A stretch of 64,000 nucleotides of DNA, taken from the NCBI GenBank assembly GCA_964529005.1, contig CAZGUH010000019.1, forward strand, positions 1 through 64,000. Direction: 5' to 3'. Source of the stretch: CAZGUH01 sp964529005. Lineage in GTDB: Bacteria; Actinomycetota; Acidimicrobiia; Acidimicrobiales; Ilumatobacteraceae. A program made the translations under genes and the position numbers. Numbering within the stretch: position 1 is the first letter of the stretch; each line of letters opens with the position of its first letter. The notes under the pieces were generated by a model, which saw only the letters and a program-made list of their open reading frames with translations, made no database searches and was not told where the DNA came from. This document shows positions 25,122 to 33,732 of the stretch, piece by piece.

Positions 25122-26222
25122 ATGACCGCGACCCAGCCGACGACGGCGATGCAGATCGGAATGGTCGGCCTCGGCCGGATGGGGGCCAACATGGCTCGCC
25201 GGCTCGCGGCCCACGGGCACGAGTGCGTCGGGTTCGACGTCGACGGCGCCGCCGTCGAGGCGATCGAGGCCGAGGGCATCCGTGGCGTACGCAGCATCGA
25301 CGAGCTCGTCGATGCGCTGGCGCCGCCACGGGCGATCTGGTTGATGGTGCCGGCGGCGTTCGTCGGCGACACGATCGCGAAGATCGCGCCCCGCCTTGCG
25401 GCGGGCGACACGCTGATCGACGGGGGCAACTCCTGGTACCGCGACGACGTCGACCGCGCCGCGGCGATCGCCGACAGCGGCGTGCACTACCTCGACGTCG
25501 GCACGAGCGGCGGCGTCCACGGCTTCGAGCGCGGCTACTGCCTGATGATCGGCGGAGAGGCCGACGCGGTCGCTCGCCTCGCGCCGATCTTCGACGCGCT
25601 GTCGCCGGGCGTCGAGATGGCCGTGCGCACGCCGGGGCGCAGCGGCGAGCCGTCGCCCGAGGAGCGAGGGTGGCTCCACTGCGGCCCGAGCGGCGCCGGT
25701 CACTTCGTCAAGATGGTGCACAACGGCATCGAGTACGGGCTCATGGCCGCCTACGCCGAGGGCATGAACGTGCTGGCGAAGGCGAACATCGGAGCCGAGG
25801 AGCACGCCAGGGATGCGGAGACCGCTCCGCTGACGCACCCGCAGTACTACCGCTACGACTTCGACCTGGCTGCGATCACCGAGGTGTGGCGGCGCGGCAG
25901 CGTGGTGTCGAGCTGGCTGCTCGACCTCACCGCGGCCGCGCTGGTGGAAGATCCCCGCCTCGACGGGTACGAGGGACGCGTGAGCGACAGTGGGGAAGGC
26001 CGCTGGACCGTCCAGGCGGCGATCGACGAAGCGGTGCCCGTGCCGGTCCTGAGCGCAGCGCTGTACCAACGGTTCTCGTCGCGGGATCGCTCGGACGTCG
26101 CCGACAAGGTGCTGTCCGCGATGCGGTCGCAGTTCGGCGGGCACGCCGAGGTCCGCCTCGCCGAGGCGGCGACGGAGCGAGCGCCCGCCGAGGGCAGCGC
26201 CGAAGGGAGCGCGACGTCATGA
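25122..26222 (+). CDS. gnd: 6-phosphogluconate dehydrogenase (decarboxylating), YqeC-type
   Basis: Oxidises 6-phosphogluconate to ribulose-5-phosphate and CO2. Rossmann motif GMVGLGRMGANMARRLA at the N-terminus, DGGNSWYRDD and the GPSGAGHFVKMVHNGIEYG segment carrying the catalytic lysine and substrate-binding residues. Length 366 is that of the shorter single-domain-tail GndA/YqeC class rather than the 470-residue form. The residue after beta-2 (FDVD) suggests NAD+ preference. CAACCT ends 6 bases before the ATG (leaderless). Overlaps zwf by ATGA, forming an oxidative pentose-phosphate operon. The last 20 residues are Ala/Glu/Gly low complexity. Confidence 0.95.
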   Translation: MTATQPTTAMQIGMVGLGRMGANMARRLAAHGHECVGFDVDGAAVEAIEAEGIRGVRSIDELVDALAPPRAIWLMVPAAFVGDTIAKIAPRLAAGDTLIDGGNSWYRDDVDRAAAIADSGVHYLDVGTSGGVHGFERGYCLMIGGEADAVARLAPIFDALSPGVEMAVRTPGRSGEPSPEERGWLHCGPSGAGHFVKMVHNGIEYGLMAAYAEGMNVLAKANIGAEEHARDAETAPLTHPQYYRYDFDLAAITEVWRRGSVVSSWLLDLTAAALVEDPRLDGYEGRVSDSGEGRWTVQAAIDEAVPVPVLSAALYQRFSSRDRSDVADKVLSAMRSQFGGHAEVRLAEAATERAPAEGSAEGSATS

Positions 26223-27640
26223 GCGCGATCGGGGGCGCCTCACCCGACGTCCAACCCGAGGCGGACGCCCTGGTGCTGTTCGGCGCCACCGGCGATCTCG
26301 CCAAGCGAAAGCTGTTCCCTGCCCTGTACCACCTCGAGCGGCGCGGACGGCTGGGCGTGCCGGTGGTCGGCGTGGCGCGCAGCGAGTGGACCGACGAGAT
26401 CTTCCGCCAGCACGCCAACGAGGCGGTCGTCGCCGCTCTCCCCGACGCCGACCGCAACGTCCTCGACGCGCTGTGCTCACGCCTCGATCTCGTCCAAGGC
26501 GACTACTCCGACCACGCCACCTGGCAGAGCCTCGCCGACACGCTCGCGTCGCACGGCAGCAAGAACGCCGTCTTCTACATGGCGATCCCACCGACCATGT
26601 TCCCCACCGTCGCCCATTCGCTGGCATCCGTGGGTCTCAACGAGCGCGGCCGCATCGTCGTCGAGAAGCCGTTCGGCCGCGACCTCGAATCGGCGCGCGA
26701 GTTGAACGCCACCCTCCACACCGTGTTCCCCGAGGACCGCATCTTCCGCATCGACCACTACCTCGGCAAGGAGAGCGTCGAGGACCTCCTGGTGTTCCGG
26801 TTCTCGAACACCCTGCTCGAGCCGGTGTGGAACCGGAACTACGTGCGTTCGGTGCAGGTCACGCTCGCCGAGACGATCGGTGTCGAAGGCCGCGGCAGCT
26901 TCTACGAAGGCGTCGGCGCGATCCGCGACGTCGTGCAGAACCACGTGATGCAGGTCCTGGCGCTGCTGGCGATGGAACCGCCGGTCGGCCCGGAGGCCAG
27001 CTACCTCCAGGACGAGAAGGCCAAGGTACTGGCGGCGATGAAGCCGCTCGATCCCCACGACCTCGTGCGCGGCCAGTACGTCGGCTACCGCGACGAGCCC
27101 GGCGTCGACCCGAGCTCACAGGTCGAGACGTTCGCCGCGGCGCGCTTCGAGATCGACTCCTGGCGATGGGCCGGCGTGCCGTGGTACGTGCGCGCGGGCA
27201 AGGCGCTGGCGGCCAGCGCGACCGAGGCGGTCGTCGAGTTCCGCGATCCGCCGAGCCTGCTGTTCGACGAGGCCGGGGGCCCGCCGCCGGGGCGCAACCT
27301 CGTGCGCTTCCGCCTCGGCAAGTCGGACGGCGTCACGTTCTCGTTGCAGGCCAAGACGCCCGGCCCCCACCTCGACAGCCAGGAGGTCGAGGTCGCGGTC
27401 GACTTCGCCGCCGCGCTCGGCGATCGGCAGGAGGCCTACGAACGGCTGCTCGAGGATGCGCTGCTCGGCCTCCCGCGGCGCTTCGCCCGCCAGGACGTGG
27501 TCGAGCACAGCTGGCGCGTGATCCAACCGGCGCTCGACGAGCAGGGCCCGGTGCACCCGTACTTCCGCGGATCCTGGGGCCCGGCACAGGCGGAGCAGAT
27601 CCTCTGCGGCGACCACTGGCTGGCCCCGAGCGCCAGCTGA
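26219..27640 (+). CDS. zwf: Glucose-6-phosphate 1-dehydrogenase
   Basis: First enzyme of the oxidative pentose phosphate pathway, 473 residues. Nucleotide motif FGATGDLAKRKL near residue 21, IVVEKPFGRDL, and the active-site RIDHYLGKESV with the catalytic His/Lys. DVVQNHVMQVLALLAMEPP and WAGVPWYVRAGK complete the family pattern. The order gnd then zwf in one coupled unit makes NADPH and ribulose-5-phosphate production co-regulated. Ends six bases from the convergent btuD stop. Confidence 0.97.
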   Translation: MSAIGGASPDVQPEADALVLFGATGDLAKRKLFPALYHLERRGRLGVPVVGVARSEWTDEIFRQHANEAVVAALPDADRNVLDALCSRLDLVQGDYSDHATWQSLADTLASHGSKNAVFYMAIPPTMFPTVAHSLASVGLNERGRIVVEKPFGRDLESARELNATLHTVFPEDRIFRIDHYLGKESVEDLLVFRFSNTLLEPVWNRNYVRSVQVTLAETIGVEGRGSFYEGVGAIRDVVQNHVMQVLALLAMEPPVGPEASYLQDEKAKVLAAMKPLDPHDLVRGQYVGYRDEPGVDPSSQVETFAAARFEIDSWRWAGVPWYVRAGKALAASATEAVVEFRDPPSLLFDEAGGPPPGRNLVRFRLGKSDGVTFSLQAKTPGPHLDSQEVEVAVDFAAALGDRQEAYERLLEDALLGLPRRFARQDVVEHSWRVIQPALDEQGPVHPYFRGSWGPAQAEQILCGDHWLAPSAS

Positions 27641-27646
27641 CGGTCG

Positions 27647-28489
27647 CTATCGGGAACCGGTCGACGCCGGCGCGGTCGGCGCCGGGGCGTTCGGCGCCGG
27701 CGACGCCACCGCGGCGGCCGTGCGGATGGGCACGACCACGACGGTGCCGTCGGACTCGTGGTGCACGCGCACCGACGCGCCGTAGAACTCGGCGAGGGTC
27801 TCGGCGCGCAACACCTCGCGCGCCGGCCCGTGCGCCACCAGCACGCCGTGGTGCATCAGCGCGAGCCGATCGCTGTAGAGGCCGGCCAGCGTCAGGTCGT
27901 GCATCGCCGACACGACCGTCAGCCCGTGCTCCCGACGCAGCTGGTCGACGAGCTCCAGCGCCTGCTGCTGGTGGCCGATGTCGAGCGCGCTCGTCGGCTC
28001 GTCGAGCAACAGCACCGGCGCCTGCTGCGCCAGCGCGCGGGCGATCACCAAGCGCTGCCGCTCACCACCACTCATGTCAGACAGGCGCCGGTCGCTGAAG
28101 GCCTCGAGGTCGAGGCGTTCGAGAACCTCGGCGACCACCTCGCGGTCACGGCGCGTCTCCCGGCCGAAGTACCCGACGTACGGGTTCCGTCCGAGCAGGA
28201 CGTACTCGGACGCCGTCATGTCGGTCGGCAACGTCGGCTCCTGCGGCACGTACGCGACGAGTTGTGCACGCCGGCGCGGGCCGTGCTGGCGCAACGGTTG
28301 CCCGTCGACCAGCACCGCGCCCCGGTGCTCGACCAAGCCGACCGCCGAGCGCAACAGCGACGACTTCCCGGCGCCGTTCGGACCGATCAGCCCGAGCCAC
28401 TCGCCCGCGTGGAGCTCAGCATCGAACGACTCCACGGCGACCATGTCACCGAAGCGGACGTGCACGGAGTCGAACGTCAGCCGGCTCAT
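27647..28489 (-). CDS. btuD: Cobalamin ABC transporter ATP-binding protein
   Basis: FecCD/BtuCD-type importer ATPase of 280 residues: Walker A GPNGAGKSS, Q-loop VPQEPTLPTDM, signature MSGGERQRLVIARAL, Walker B VLLLDEPTSALD, H-loop SAMHDLTLAG. The C-terminal 30 residues are Ala/Pro-rich. The ATG overlaps the permease stop. Specificity for cobalamin rather than siderophore iron is inferred from the cobalamin riboswitch at the head of the operon and the divergent cob genes. Confidence 0.92.
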   Translation of the reverse strand: MSRLTFDSVHVRFGDMVAVESFDAELHAGEWLGLIGPNGAGKSSLLRSAVGLVEHRGAVLVDGQPLRQHGPRRRAQLVAYVPQEPTLPTDMTASEYVLLGRNPYVGYFGRETRRDREVVAEVLERLDLEAFSDRRLSDMSGGERQRLVIARALAQQAPVLLLDEPTSALDIGHQQQALELVDQLRREHGLTVVSAMHDLTLAGLYSDRLALMHHGVLVAHGPAREVLRAETLAEFYGASVRVHHESDGTVVVVPIRTAAAVASPAPNAPAPTAPASTGSR

Positions 28490-29541
28490 GTCGTCGCCAG
28501 CTTGCGCGTGCGCAGCAGGTAGATGAAGAACGGCGCGCCGAAGAACGCCGTGACGACGCCGATCGGCGTCTCCGCAGGCTTCTGGAGCACGCGCCCAGGG
28601 ATGTCGGCGGCGATCAGGAACGCCGCGCCGCCGATCATCGCCAGCGGCATCACGCGCCGGTAGCTGGCGCCCGCCATCAGCCGGACGGTGTGGGGCACGA
28701 TGATGCCGACGAAGCCGATCAGCCCGCTCACCGAGACGGCCGCGGCGGTGCCGAGCGTCGCCGCGATCACCACGACGACGCGGATCCGGCGCACGCGCGC
28801 GCCGAGCGCATCGGCCTCGTCGTCGCCCACCCGCAGCACGTCGAGCAGGCGGCGATGCGCCAGCAGCACCGCCGCGCTGACGACGACGTACGGCGTCACC
28901 AGACGCACGTCGCCCCAGTCGGCGGTGCTCAAGCGCCCGAGGATCCAGGTGTAGACCTCGCGGATCACCTCGACGTTGCGCTGCATCACGAACGCCTGCA
29001 CCGCGGTGAAGAACGACACCACCGCCACGCCCGCCAGCACCAGCGCGGCCGGCGACCGCGAGACCCCGAACGCAGAGCCCAGCGAGTACGTCAGCACGAC
29101 GGCGACGACACCGCCGCAGAACGCCGCGACGGGAACGGGGTTGATCGCCCAGCCCTCGGTGGTGGCGCGCCCGATCGTCAACGCCAGGGTGGCGCCGAGA
29201 CCCGCGCCCGCGGCGACGCCGAGCTGGTACGGGTCGACGAGCGGGTTGCGGAACACGCCCTGATAGCTGGCGCCGGCGAGCGACAGCATCGCCCCCACCA
29301 GCCCGGCGAGCACGACGCGTGGCATGCGCACCTGCCAGATGATCTTCCATTCCAGCTCGCTGACACCGCTGTCGATGTCGATGCCCGGCACGTGGTCGAG
29401 CAATGCCAGCGGCACCCGCCACCACGCTGGCCCCGCGGGGCCGATCATCACCCCGGCGATGATCGCGATCGCCAGCGCGACGAGCGCGCCGGCGACCCAC
29501 ATCGCGGACGCCGAGCGGCGTGACGGCGCGGCCGCGTCCAT
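28486..29541 (-). CDS. btuC: Cobalamin ABC transporter permease
   Basis: FecCD-family permease of 351 residues with about ten transmembrane helices. Conserved segments: RMPRVVLAGLVGAMLSLAGASYQGVFRNPL, GVAAGAGLGATLAL, and SGLIGFVGIIVPHTVRL; the latter contacts the ATPase. ATG overlaps the btuF stop by one base (TGATG). Between substrate-binding and ATPase genes of one operon. Confidence 0.92.
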   Translation of the reverse strand: MDAAAPSRRSASAMWVAGALVALAIAIIAGVMIGPAGPAWWRVPLALLDHVPGIDIDSGVSELEWKIIWQVRMPRVVLAGLVGAMLSLAGASYQGVFRNPLVDPYQLGVAAGAGLGATLALTIGRATTEGWAINPVPVAAFCGGVVAVVLTYSLGSAFGVSRSPAALVLAGVAVVSFFTAVQAFVMQRNVEVIREVYTWILGRLSTADWGDVRLVTPYVVVSAAVLLAHRRLLDVLRVGDDEADALGARVRRIRVVVVIAATLGTAAAVSVSGLIGFVGIIVPHTVRLMAGASYRRVMPLAMIGGAAFLIAADIPGRVLQKPAETPIGVVTAFFGAPFFIYLLRTRKLATT

Positions 29542-30569
29542 CAGCCCACCGGCTGGGCCTCGGCGAGTGCGTGCAACGCCTCGCCGACGGCGCGCACGTA
29601 GTCGACGATGCGCGGGCCCCAACGGCTGGAGATGTCAGCGTCCACCGGGATCACCAACCCCTTCCGCACCGCCGAGATCTCGTTCCATCCCGGGCGGGCG
29701 GCGACCGTGTCGGGGGACTCGCCGTAGTCGGCGTCGGCGAGGAAGATCAGCTCGGGGTCCTCGTCGATGACGAACTCCGCGCTGAGCTGCGGGTAGGGGC
29801 TCGTGTCGGCGGCCGCGTCGGCGATGTTCTCCAGACCGAGGAGCGAGTAGATCTGGCCGATGAACGTGTCCGACGTGGCCGAGTAGAGCGTGGCGTCGAC
29901 CTCGTGGAAGAAGCGCACCGGCGCTTCGAACTCCGGAGCGGCCGCCTGGAGCTGCTCGATCGCCATGCGCATCTCCGACACCAGCTCCTCGGCGGCGTCC
30001 GCGTTGCCGGTCAGCGCGCCGAGCTGCTCGATCTGCTCGTAGGCCTCGTCGATGCCGATTTCACCGGGACCGCTCCACACCGGCACGTCGAGAGCACCGA
30101 GCTGCTCGGCCAGTCCAACCGTGTCGGTCCCGATGACGACGAGGTCGGGATCGTAGGACGCGATCGCCTCGACGTTGGGCTCGAAACCGGAGAGGTCGGT
30201 CTGCACCGCGAGCGCTTCCTCCGGGTAGTTCGACTGGTCGTCGACGGCGATCACCTGGTCGCCAGCGCCGATCGCGAACAGCGTCTCGGTGTGCGTCGGC
30301 GCGAGCACCACGATCCGCTCGGGACGCGCATCGAGCTCGACGCGCCCGGTCGCCCCGTCGGCGGCGTACGTGCCCCCGGCCGGCCCGGTCTCGCTTGCCA
30401 TCTCGACCGTGGAATCGGGCGCTGCGCCGGTCGACGGCGGCGCGGCGACGGCCGTCGAGTCGGTCACGGGTGCTGACGGCTCCGAGCTCACCTCGGTGTC
30501 GTCGCCGCACGCTGCGGCGAAGATCGTCAGGGCGCCGGCCAGCAGGCCGGCAGTCCAGCGACGGGACAT
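29541..30569 (-). CDS. btuF: Cobalamin ABC transporter substrate-binding lipoprotein
   Basis: Periplasmic-binding-protein-like lipoprotein of 342 residues. Signal peptide with lipobox FAAAC (Cys near residue 21), then an acidic/Ser/Pro linker to about 65, then a class III binding fold: RIVVLAPTHTETLFAIGAGDQVI and YDPDLVVIGTDTVGL are typical of BtuF/FhuD. It delivers ligand to BtuC. First gene after the cobalamin riboswitch. Confidence 0.92.
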   Translation of the reverse strand: MSRRWTAGLLAGALTIFAAACGDDTEVSSEPSAPVTDSTAVAAPPSTGAAPDSTVEMASETGPAGGTYAADGATGRVELDARPERIVVLAPTHTETLFAIGAGDQVIAVDDQSNYPEEALAVQTDLSGFEPNVEAIASYDPDLVVIGTDTVGLAEQLGALDVPVWSGPGEIGIDEAYEQIEQLGALTGNADAAEELVSEMRMAIEQLQAAAPEFEAPVRFFHEVDATLYSATSDTFIGQIYSLLGLENIADAAADTSPYPQLSAEFVIDEDPELIFLADADYGESPDTVAARPGWNEISAVRKGLVIPVDADISSRWGPRIVDYVRAVGEALHALAEAQPVG

Positions 30570-30649
30570 TGGTCATCCTCCACATGCTCTGGAGGACAAG
30601 TCGGCCGTTCGGGCCACCTGGCCCGTGCGATCCGCCCTTGCCTCGAGGG

Positions 30650-30795
30650 TCGTTTGTCGCACGCAGAGCCAGGCGACCGGACTCGTCCACGTCACCGGGG
30701 GGTGCGTGGCTTCACCGTTGCGGCACAGTGCCGGATTCTCACCGGACTTCGCTGGACATCTGCGTAACCCGGCGCACCGGGCAGGCTGACGGTAC
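30650..30795 (-). ncRNA. Cobalamin riboswitch
   Basis: Minus-strand leader of btuF contains GAAGTCCGGTGAGAATCCGG, then CACTGTGCCGCAACGGTGAAGCCACG (variant B12-box core) and finally GAGTCCGGTCGCCTGGC, the expected order for a cobalamin riboswitch. About 80 bases follow before the btuF ATG and would hold the expression platform. It controls the importer side; cobO on the other strand starts outside it. Confidence 0.92.
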
Positions 30796-30819
30796 TCCAC
30801 TGCCTACACTCCGCACCAG

Positions 30820-31425
30820 ATGAGCGACAGCCCCCGATCCGGACAGCCGATCCCCGACGACGGCGACGTCCCTCCCACTGACGATCCCCGGCCCGACGGC
30901 CTGCGGCCGCCGCGGTCGTTGGTGGTGGTCAACACCGGCGACGGCAAGGGCAAGAGCTCGGCCGCGTTCGGCGTGATGATCCGCGGCGTCGCCCGCGGCT
31001 GGAAGGTCGCCGTGCTCCAGTTCGTGAAGAGCGGCGAGTGGAAGGTCGGCGAGGAGACCATCGGCCGCCAGCTCGGCGTCGAGTGGCACACGCTCGGTGA
31101 AGGGTTCACGTGGGACTCGGCGAACCTCGAACACGACAAGGCCACGGCGCAGCGCGCGTGGGAGCTCGCCGCGCAGGTCATCGCCGCCGGTTCCCACGAG
31201 CTCGTCATCCTCGACGAGCTCACCTACCTGTGCACGTGGGGATGGATCGACACCGGCGCGGTGGTCGCCGCGATCACCGGCCGGCCGGCGCACGTCAACA
31301 TCGTGATCACGGGACGCGACGCCCCGCCTGCCATCGTCGAGATCGCCGACACGGTCACCGAGATGCGCGAGATCAAGCACGCGTACCGGGCCGGCCTCGC
31401 CGCGAAGAAGGGGATCGACTACTGA
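30820..31425 (+). CDS. cobO: Cob(I)yrinic acid a,c-diamide adenosyltransferase
   Basis: CobA/CobO/BtuR adenosyltransferase of 201 residues that attaches the 5'-deoxyadenosyl group to the corrinoid cobalt. P-loop variant NTGDGKGKSSAAFG near residue 39, LQFVKSGEWKVGE, and the Walker-B-like ELVILDELTYLCTWGW. The first 30 residues are a Pro/Asp-rich extension. TACACT ends 9 bases before the ATG, suggesting a leaderless or nearly leaderless transcript that bypasses the opposite-strand riboswitch. Starts the cobO-cobU-cobT-cobS nucleotide-loop operon; there are no corrin-ring genes in the window, so salvage is the likely use. Confidence 0.95.
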   Translation: MSDSPRSGQPIPDDGDVPPTDDPRPDGLRPPRSLVVVNTGDGKGKSSAAFGVMIRGVARGWKVAVLQFVKSGEWKVGEETIGRQLGVEWHTLGEGFTWDSANLEHDKATAQRAWELAAQVIAAGSHELVILDELTYLCTWGWIDTGAVVAAITGRPAHVNIVITGRDAPPAIVEIADTVTEMREIKHAYRAGLAAKKGIDY

Positions 31426-31961
31426 ACGTCGACGGCCTCACGGTGCTGACCGGCGGCGTGCGCAGCGGCAAGAGCGTGCTGGCTTCCGAGATCGGCGCGC
31501 GCTACGACGGCCCGGTGGTGTTCGTCGCCACCGCGACGGCGCTCGACGCCGACATGGCCGCGCGCATCGATCGGCACCGCGCCGAGCGGCCGGACTGGCC
31601 GACGATCGAGGAGCCCGTCGATCTCGCCGGCGCGCTCCGCGCCGCGCCGGCCGAGGCGCTGGTGATCGTCGACTGCCTCACGCTGTGGGTCGCGAACCTG
31701 ATGGCCAGCGAGGTGCCCGACGACGCGATCGCCGAGCGTGCGTCGGCCGCGGCGGCGGTGGCCGCCGGGCGCGCCGAGCCGACCGTCGTCGTCACGAACG
31801 AGGTGGGCAGCGGCATCCATCCGGAGACCGCGCTCGGCCGCCGCTACCGTGACGTGCTCGGTGCGGTGAACCAGCGCTTCGCCGCCGCGTCGCGCCGCAC
31901 GTTGCTCGTCGTCGCCGGCCGTGTCGTGCCGACGATCGATCCCTGGGAGGCTTTCCGATGA
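31422..31961 (+). CDS. cobU: Adenosylcobinamide kinase / adenosylcobinamide-phosphate guanylyltransferase
   Basis: Phosphorylates adenosylcobinamide and adds GMP. P-loop LTGGVRSGKSVLAS, VIVDCLTLWVANLM and VTNEVGSGIHPETALGRRYRDVLG are diagnostic. Start is uncertain: GAAGGGG sits 8 bases before a CTG whose CTGA overlaps the cobO stop, giving (M)NVDGLTVLTGG; the first canonical option, GTG at 31443, has no ribosome binding site and leaves only one residue before the P-loop strand. I list the CTG start. The stop overlaps cobT (ATGA). Confidence 0.92.
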   Translation: MNVDGLTVLTGGVRSGKSVLASEIGARYDGPVVFVATATALDADMAARIDRHRAERPDWPTIEEPVDLAGALRAAPAEALVIVDCLTLWVANLMASEVPDDAIAERASAAAAVAAGRAEPTVVVTNEVGSGIHPETALGRRYRDVLGAVNQRFAAASRRTLLVVAGRVVPTIDPWEAFR

Positions 31962-32953
31962 CGTCGCAATGGATGCGCGAGCAGCTCGGCTCGCTCACGG
32001 TCGGCGACGCCGACGCCGCGGGAGCCGTGCACGACCGCGCCCAGAACATCCTGCGGCCTCTCGGCGCGCTGGCATGGCTCGACAGCCTCGCGGAGTGGGT
32101 CGCCACCTGGCAGCGCACCACCGAGCCGCGCGTCCGACGACCGGCGGGGTTGATCTTCGCCGCCGACCACGGTGTCGCCGCGGCGGTCGACGTCAGTGCC
32201 TACCCCACCGGCGTCACCGCGGCGATGTTCTCCGCCTACCGGCAGGGCCGCAGCACGATCAACGCCTTCGCGCGCTTGGCCGGCGCAGCGGTCGAGGCCG
32301 TCGACGTCGGCGTCGGACGGCCCACCGGCGATATCCGCTTCGAGCCGGCGTTGAGCGAGCAGCGCTTCGACGAGGCCATCTCGATCGCCCGTGAGCGGGT
32401 CGACGCGCTGGACAGCGACCTGCTCGTGATCGGCGAGATGGGGATCGGCAACACGACGGCCGCTGCCGCGGTCGCGGCCGCGCTCGCCGGAGGCGAGACC
32501 GCCGCCTGGGTCGGCCGCGGCACCGGGGTCGACGACGAAGGATTGGAGCGCAAGCGCGAAGCGGTGCGCGACGCGGTGCGCCGCATCGCCGGCGTGCACG
32601 ATCCGCTCGACGTGCTGCGCGAGGTCGGCGGCGCCGAGCTGACCGCGATCGCGGCGGCGGTGGTCGCGGCCCGGCAGCGCAGCGTGCCGGTGGTGCTCGA
32701 CGGCTACGTCGTCACGGCCGCGGTGCTGCCGCTGGCGGTCGCCGATCCCACCGCGCTCGACCACTGCATCGTCGGTCACTGCTCCGCCGAGCCGGGACAC
32801 CGCCGCCTCCTGGAGCGCCTCGGCAAACGGCCGCTGCTCGACCTGGACATGCGCCTCGGCGAGGGCAGCGGCGCGATGGCGGCTGTGCCGCTGGTGGCGA
32901 TGGCCTGCGCCGGTGTCACCGAGGTGCCGACGTTCGGCGAGTGGTTCGGCTGA
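31958..32953 (+). CDS. cobT: Nicotinate-nucleotide-dimethylbenzimidazole phosphoribosyltransferase
   Basis: Makes alpha-ribazole phosphate for the lower ligand of cobalamin. 331 residues, near family length. Motifs: FAADHGVAAAVDVSAYP near residue 68, GEMGIGNTTAAAA, GRGTGVDDEGLERK, and the C-terminal LDMRLGEGSGAMAAVPL with the catalytic glutamate. Coupled to cobU (ATGA) and to cobS by an overlap at its end. Confidence 0.96.
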   Translation: MTSQWMREQLGSLTVGDADAAGAVHDRAQNILRPLGALAWLDSLAEWVATWQRTTEPRVRRPAGLIFAADHGVAAAVDVSAYPTGVTAAMFSAYRQGRSTINAFARLAGAAVEAVDVGVGRPTGDIRFEPALSEQRFDEAISIARERVDALDSDLLVIGEMGIGNTTAAAAVAAALAGGETAAWVGRGTGVDDEGLERKREAVRDAVRRIAGVHDPLDVLREVGGAELTAIAAAVVAARQRSVPVVLDGYVVTAAVLPLAVADPTALDHCIVGHCSAEPGHRRLLERLGKRPLLDLDMRLGEGSGAMAAVPLVAMACAGVTEVPTFGEWFG

Positions 32954-33714
32954 GCAGCGGCGGCGGCGCCGGCTTTCTCGGCGCGGTCACGTTCCTGACC
33001 CGGGTGCCGTTGCGCCTGCGCCGCGCCCCGGACATGTCGCGCGCGGTGGCGTGGTACGGAGTCGTGGGTGCGTTGATCGGCGCGGCCGTGGGCGCGACGG
33101 CGGCAGGCATCGGCGAGCTGACGACCCCGCTCGTCGGCGCGGCGGTCGCGGTCGCCGCGGGCATGTTGATCACCGGCGCGTTCCACGAGGACGGCCTGGC
33201 CGACGTCGCCGACGCGTTCGTGGGCGGGTGGTCGACCGAGGATCGGGTGCGCATCCTCAAAGACCCGCTGCACGGCACGTACGGGGTGGCTGCGCTGTGC
33301 GGCAGCGTCGTCGTCCGGGTGGCGGCGCTCGCAGCTCTCGCGCCCGCTGCGGCGTTCGCGTCCGCGGTCGCGGCGCACGCGCTGGCGCGCAGCGCGGCCG
33401 TGGGGGTGATGGTCGCGTCGTCTCCGGCGACGGCCGGGGGTCTCGGCACCGAGACGCGCCGATCGCTCGGGCGCGGATCGATCGTCGCAGGGATCGCCGG
33501 CGCAGGGGTCCTCGCCACCGCTGCCGTCGGGTGGTGGGCCGCGCCGCTCGCCGCCGCGGCCGCGGCCGCAGCGGCGATCGTGGGGTGGTGGGCGCGGCGG
33601 AAGATCGGCGGCATCACCGGCGACGTCCTCGGCGCCACCGAGCAGATCGCCGAGTGCCTGTGCCTGATCGTCGCCGTCGCCCTCGCCCGCCACCACGGCG
33701 TGTGGTGGCACTGA
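32941..33714 (+). CDS. cobS: Adenosylcobinamide-GDP ribazoletransferase (cobalamin synthase)
   Basis: Integral membrane enzyme joining adenosylcobinamide-GDP and alpha-ribazole. 257 residues with six or so hydrophobic helices; FLTRVPLRLR near the N-terminus and the acidic catalytic segment GAFHEDGLADVADAFVGGW followed by ILKDPLHGTYGV are diagnostic. The GTG used here overlaps cobT by 13 bases; a CTG at 32950 (CTGA overlap with the cobT stop, as in cobU) is an equally plausible start and gives (M)SSGGGAGFLGAV. Last gene of the operon; converges on the aminotransferase with an 18-base gap. Confidence 0.94.
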   Translation: MVRLSSGGGAGFLGAVTFLTRVPLRLRRAPDMSRAVAWYGVVGALIGAAVGATAAGIGELTTPLVGAAVAVAAGMLITGAFHEDGLADVADAFVGGWSTEDRVRILKDPLHGTYGVAALCGSVVVRVAALAALAPAAAFASAVAAHALARSAAVGVMVASSPATAGGLGTETRRSLGRGSIVAGIAGAGVLATAAVGWWAAPLAAAAAAAAAIVGWWARRKIGGITGDVLGATEQIAECLCLIVAVALARHHGVWWH

Positions 33715-33732
33715 GGCGGCGGCGCGCGAACG

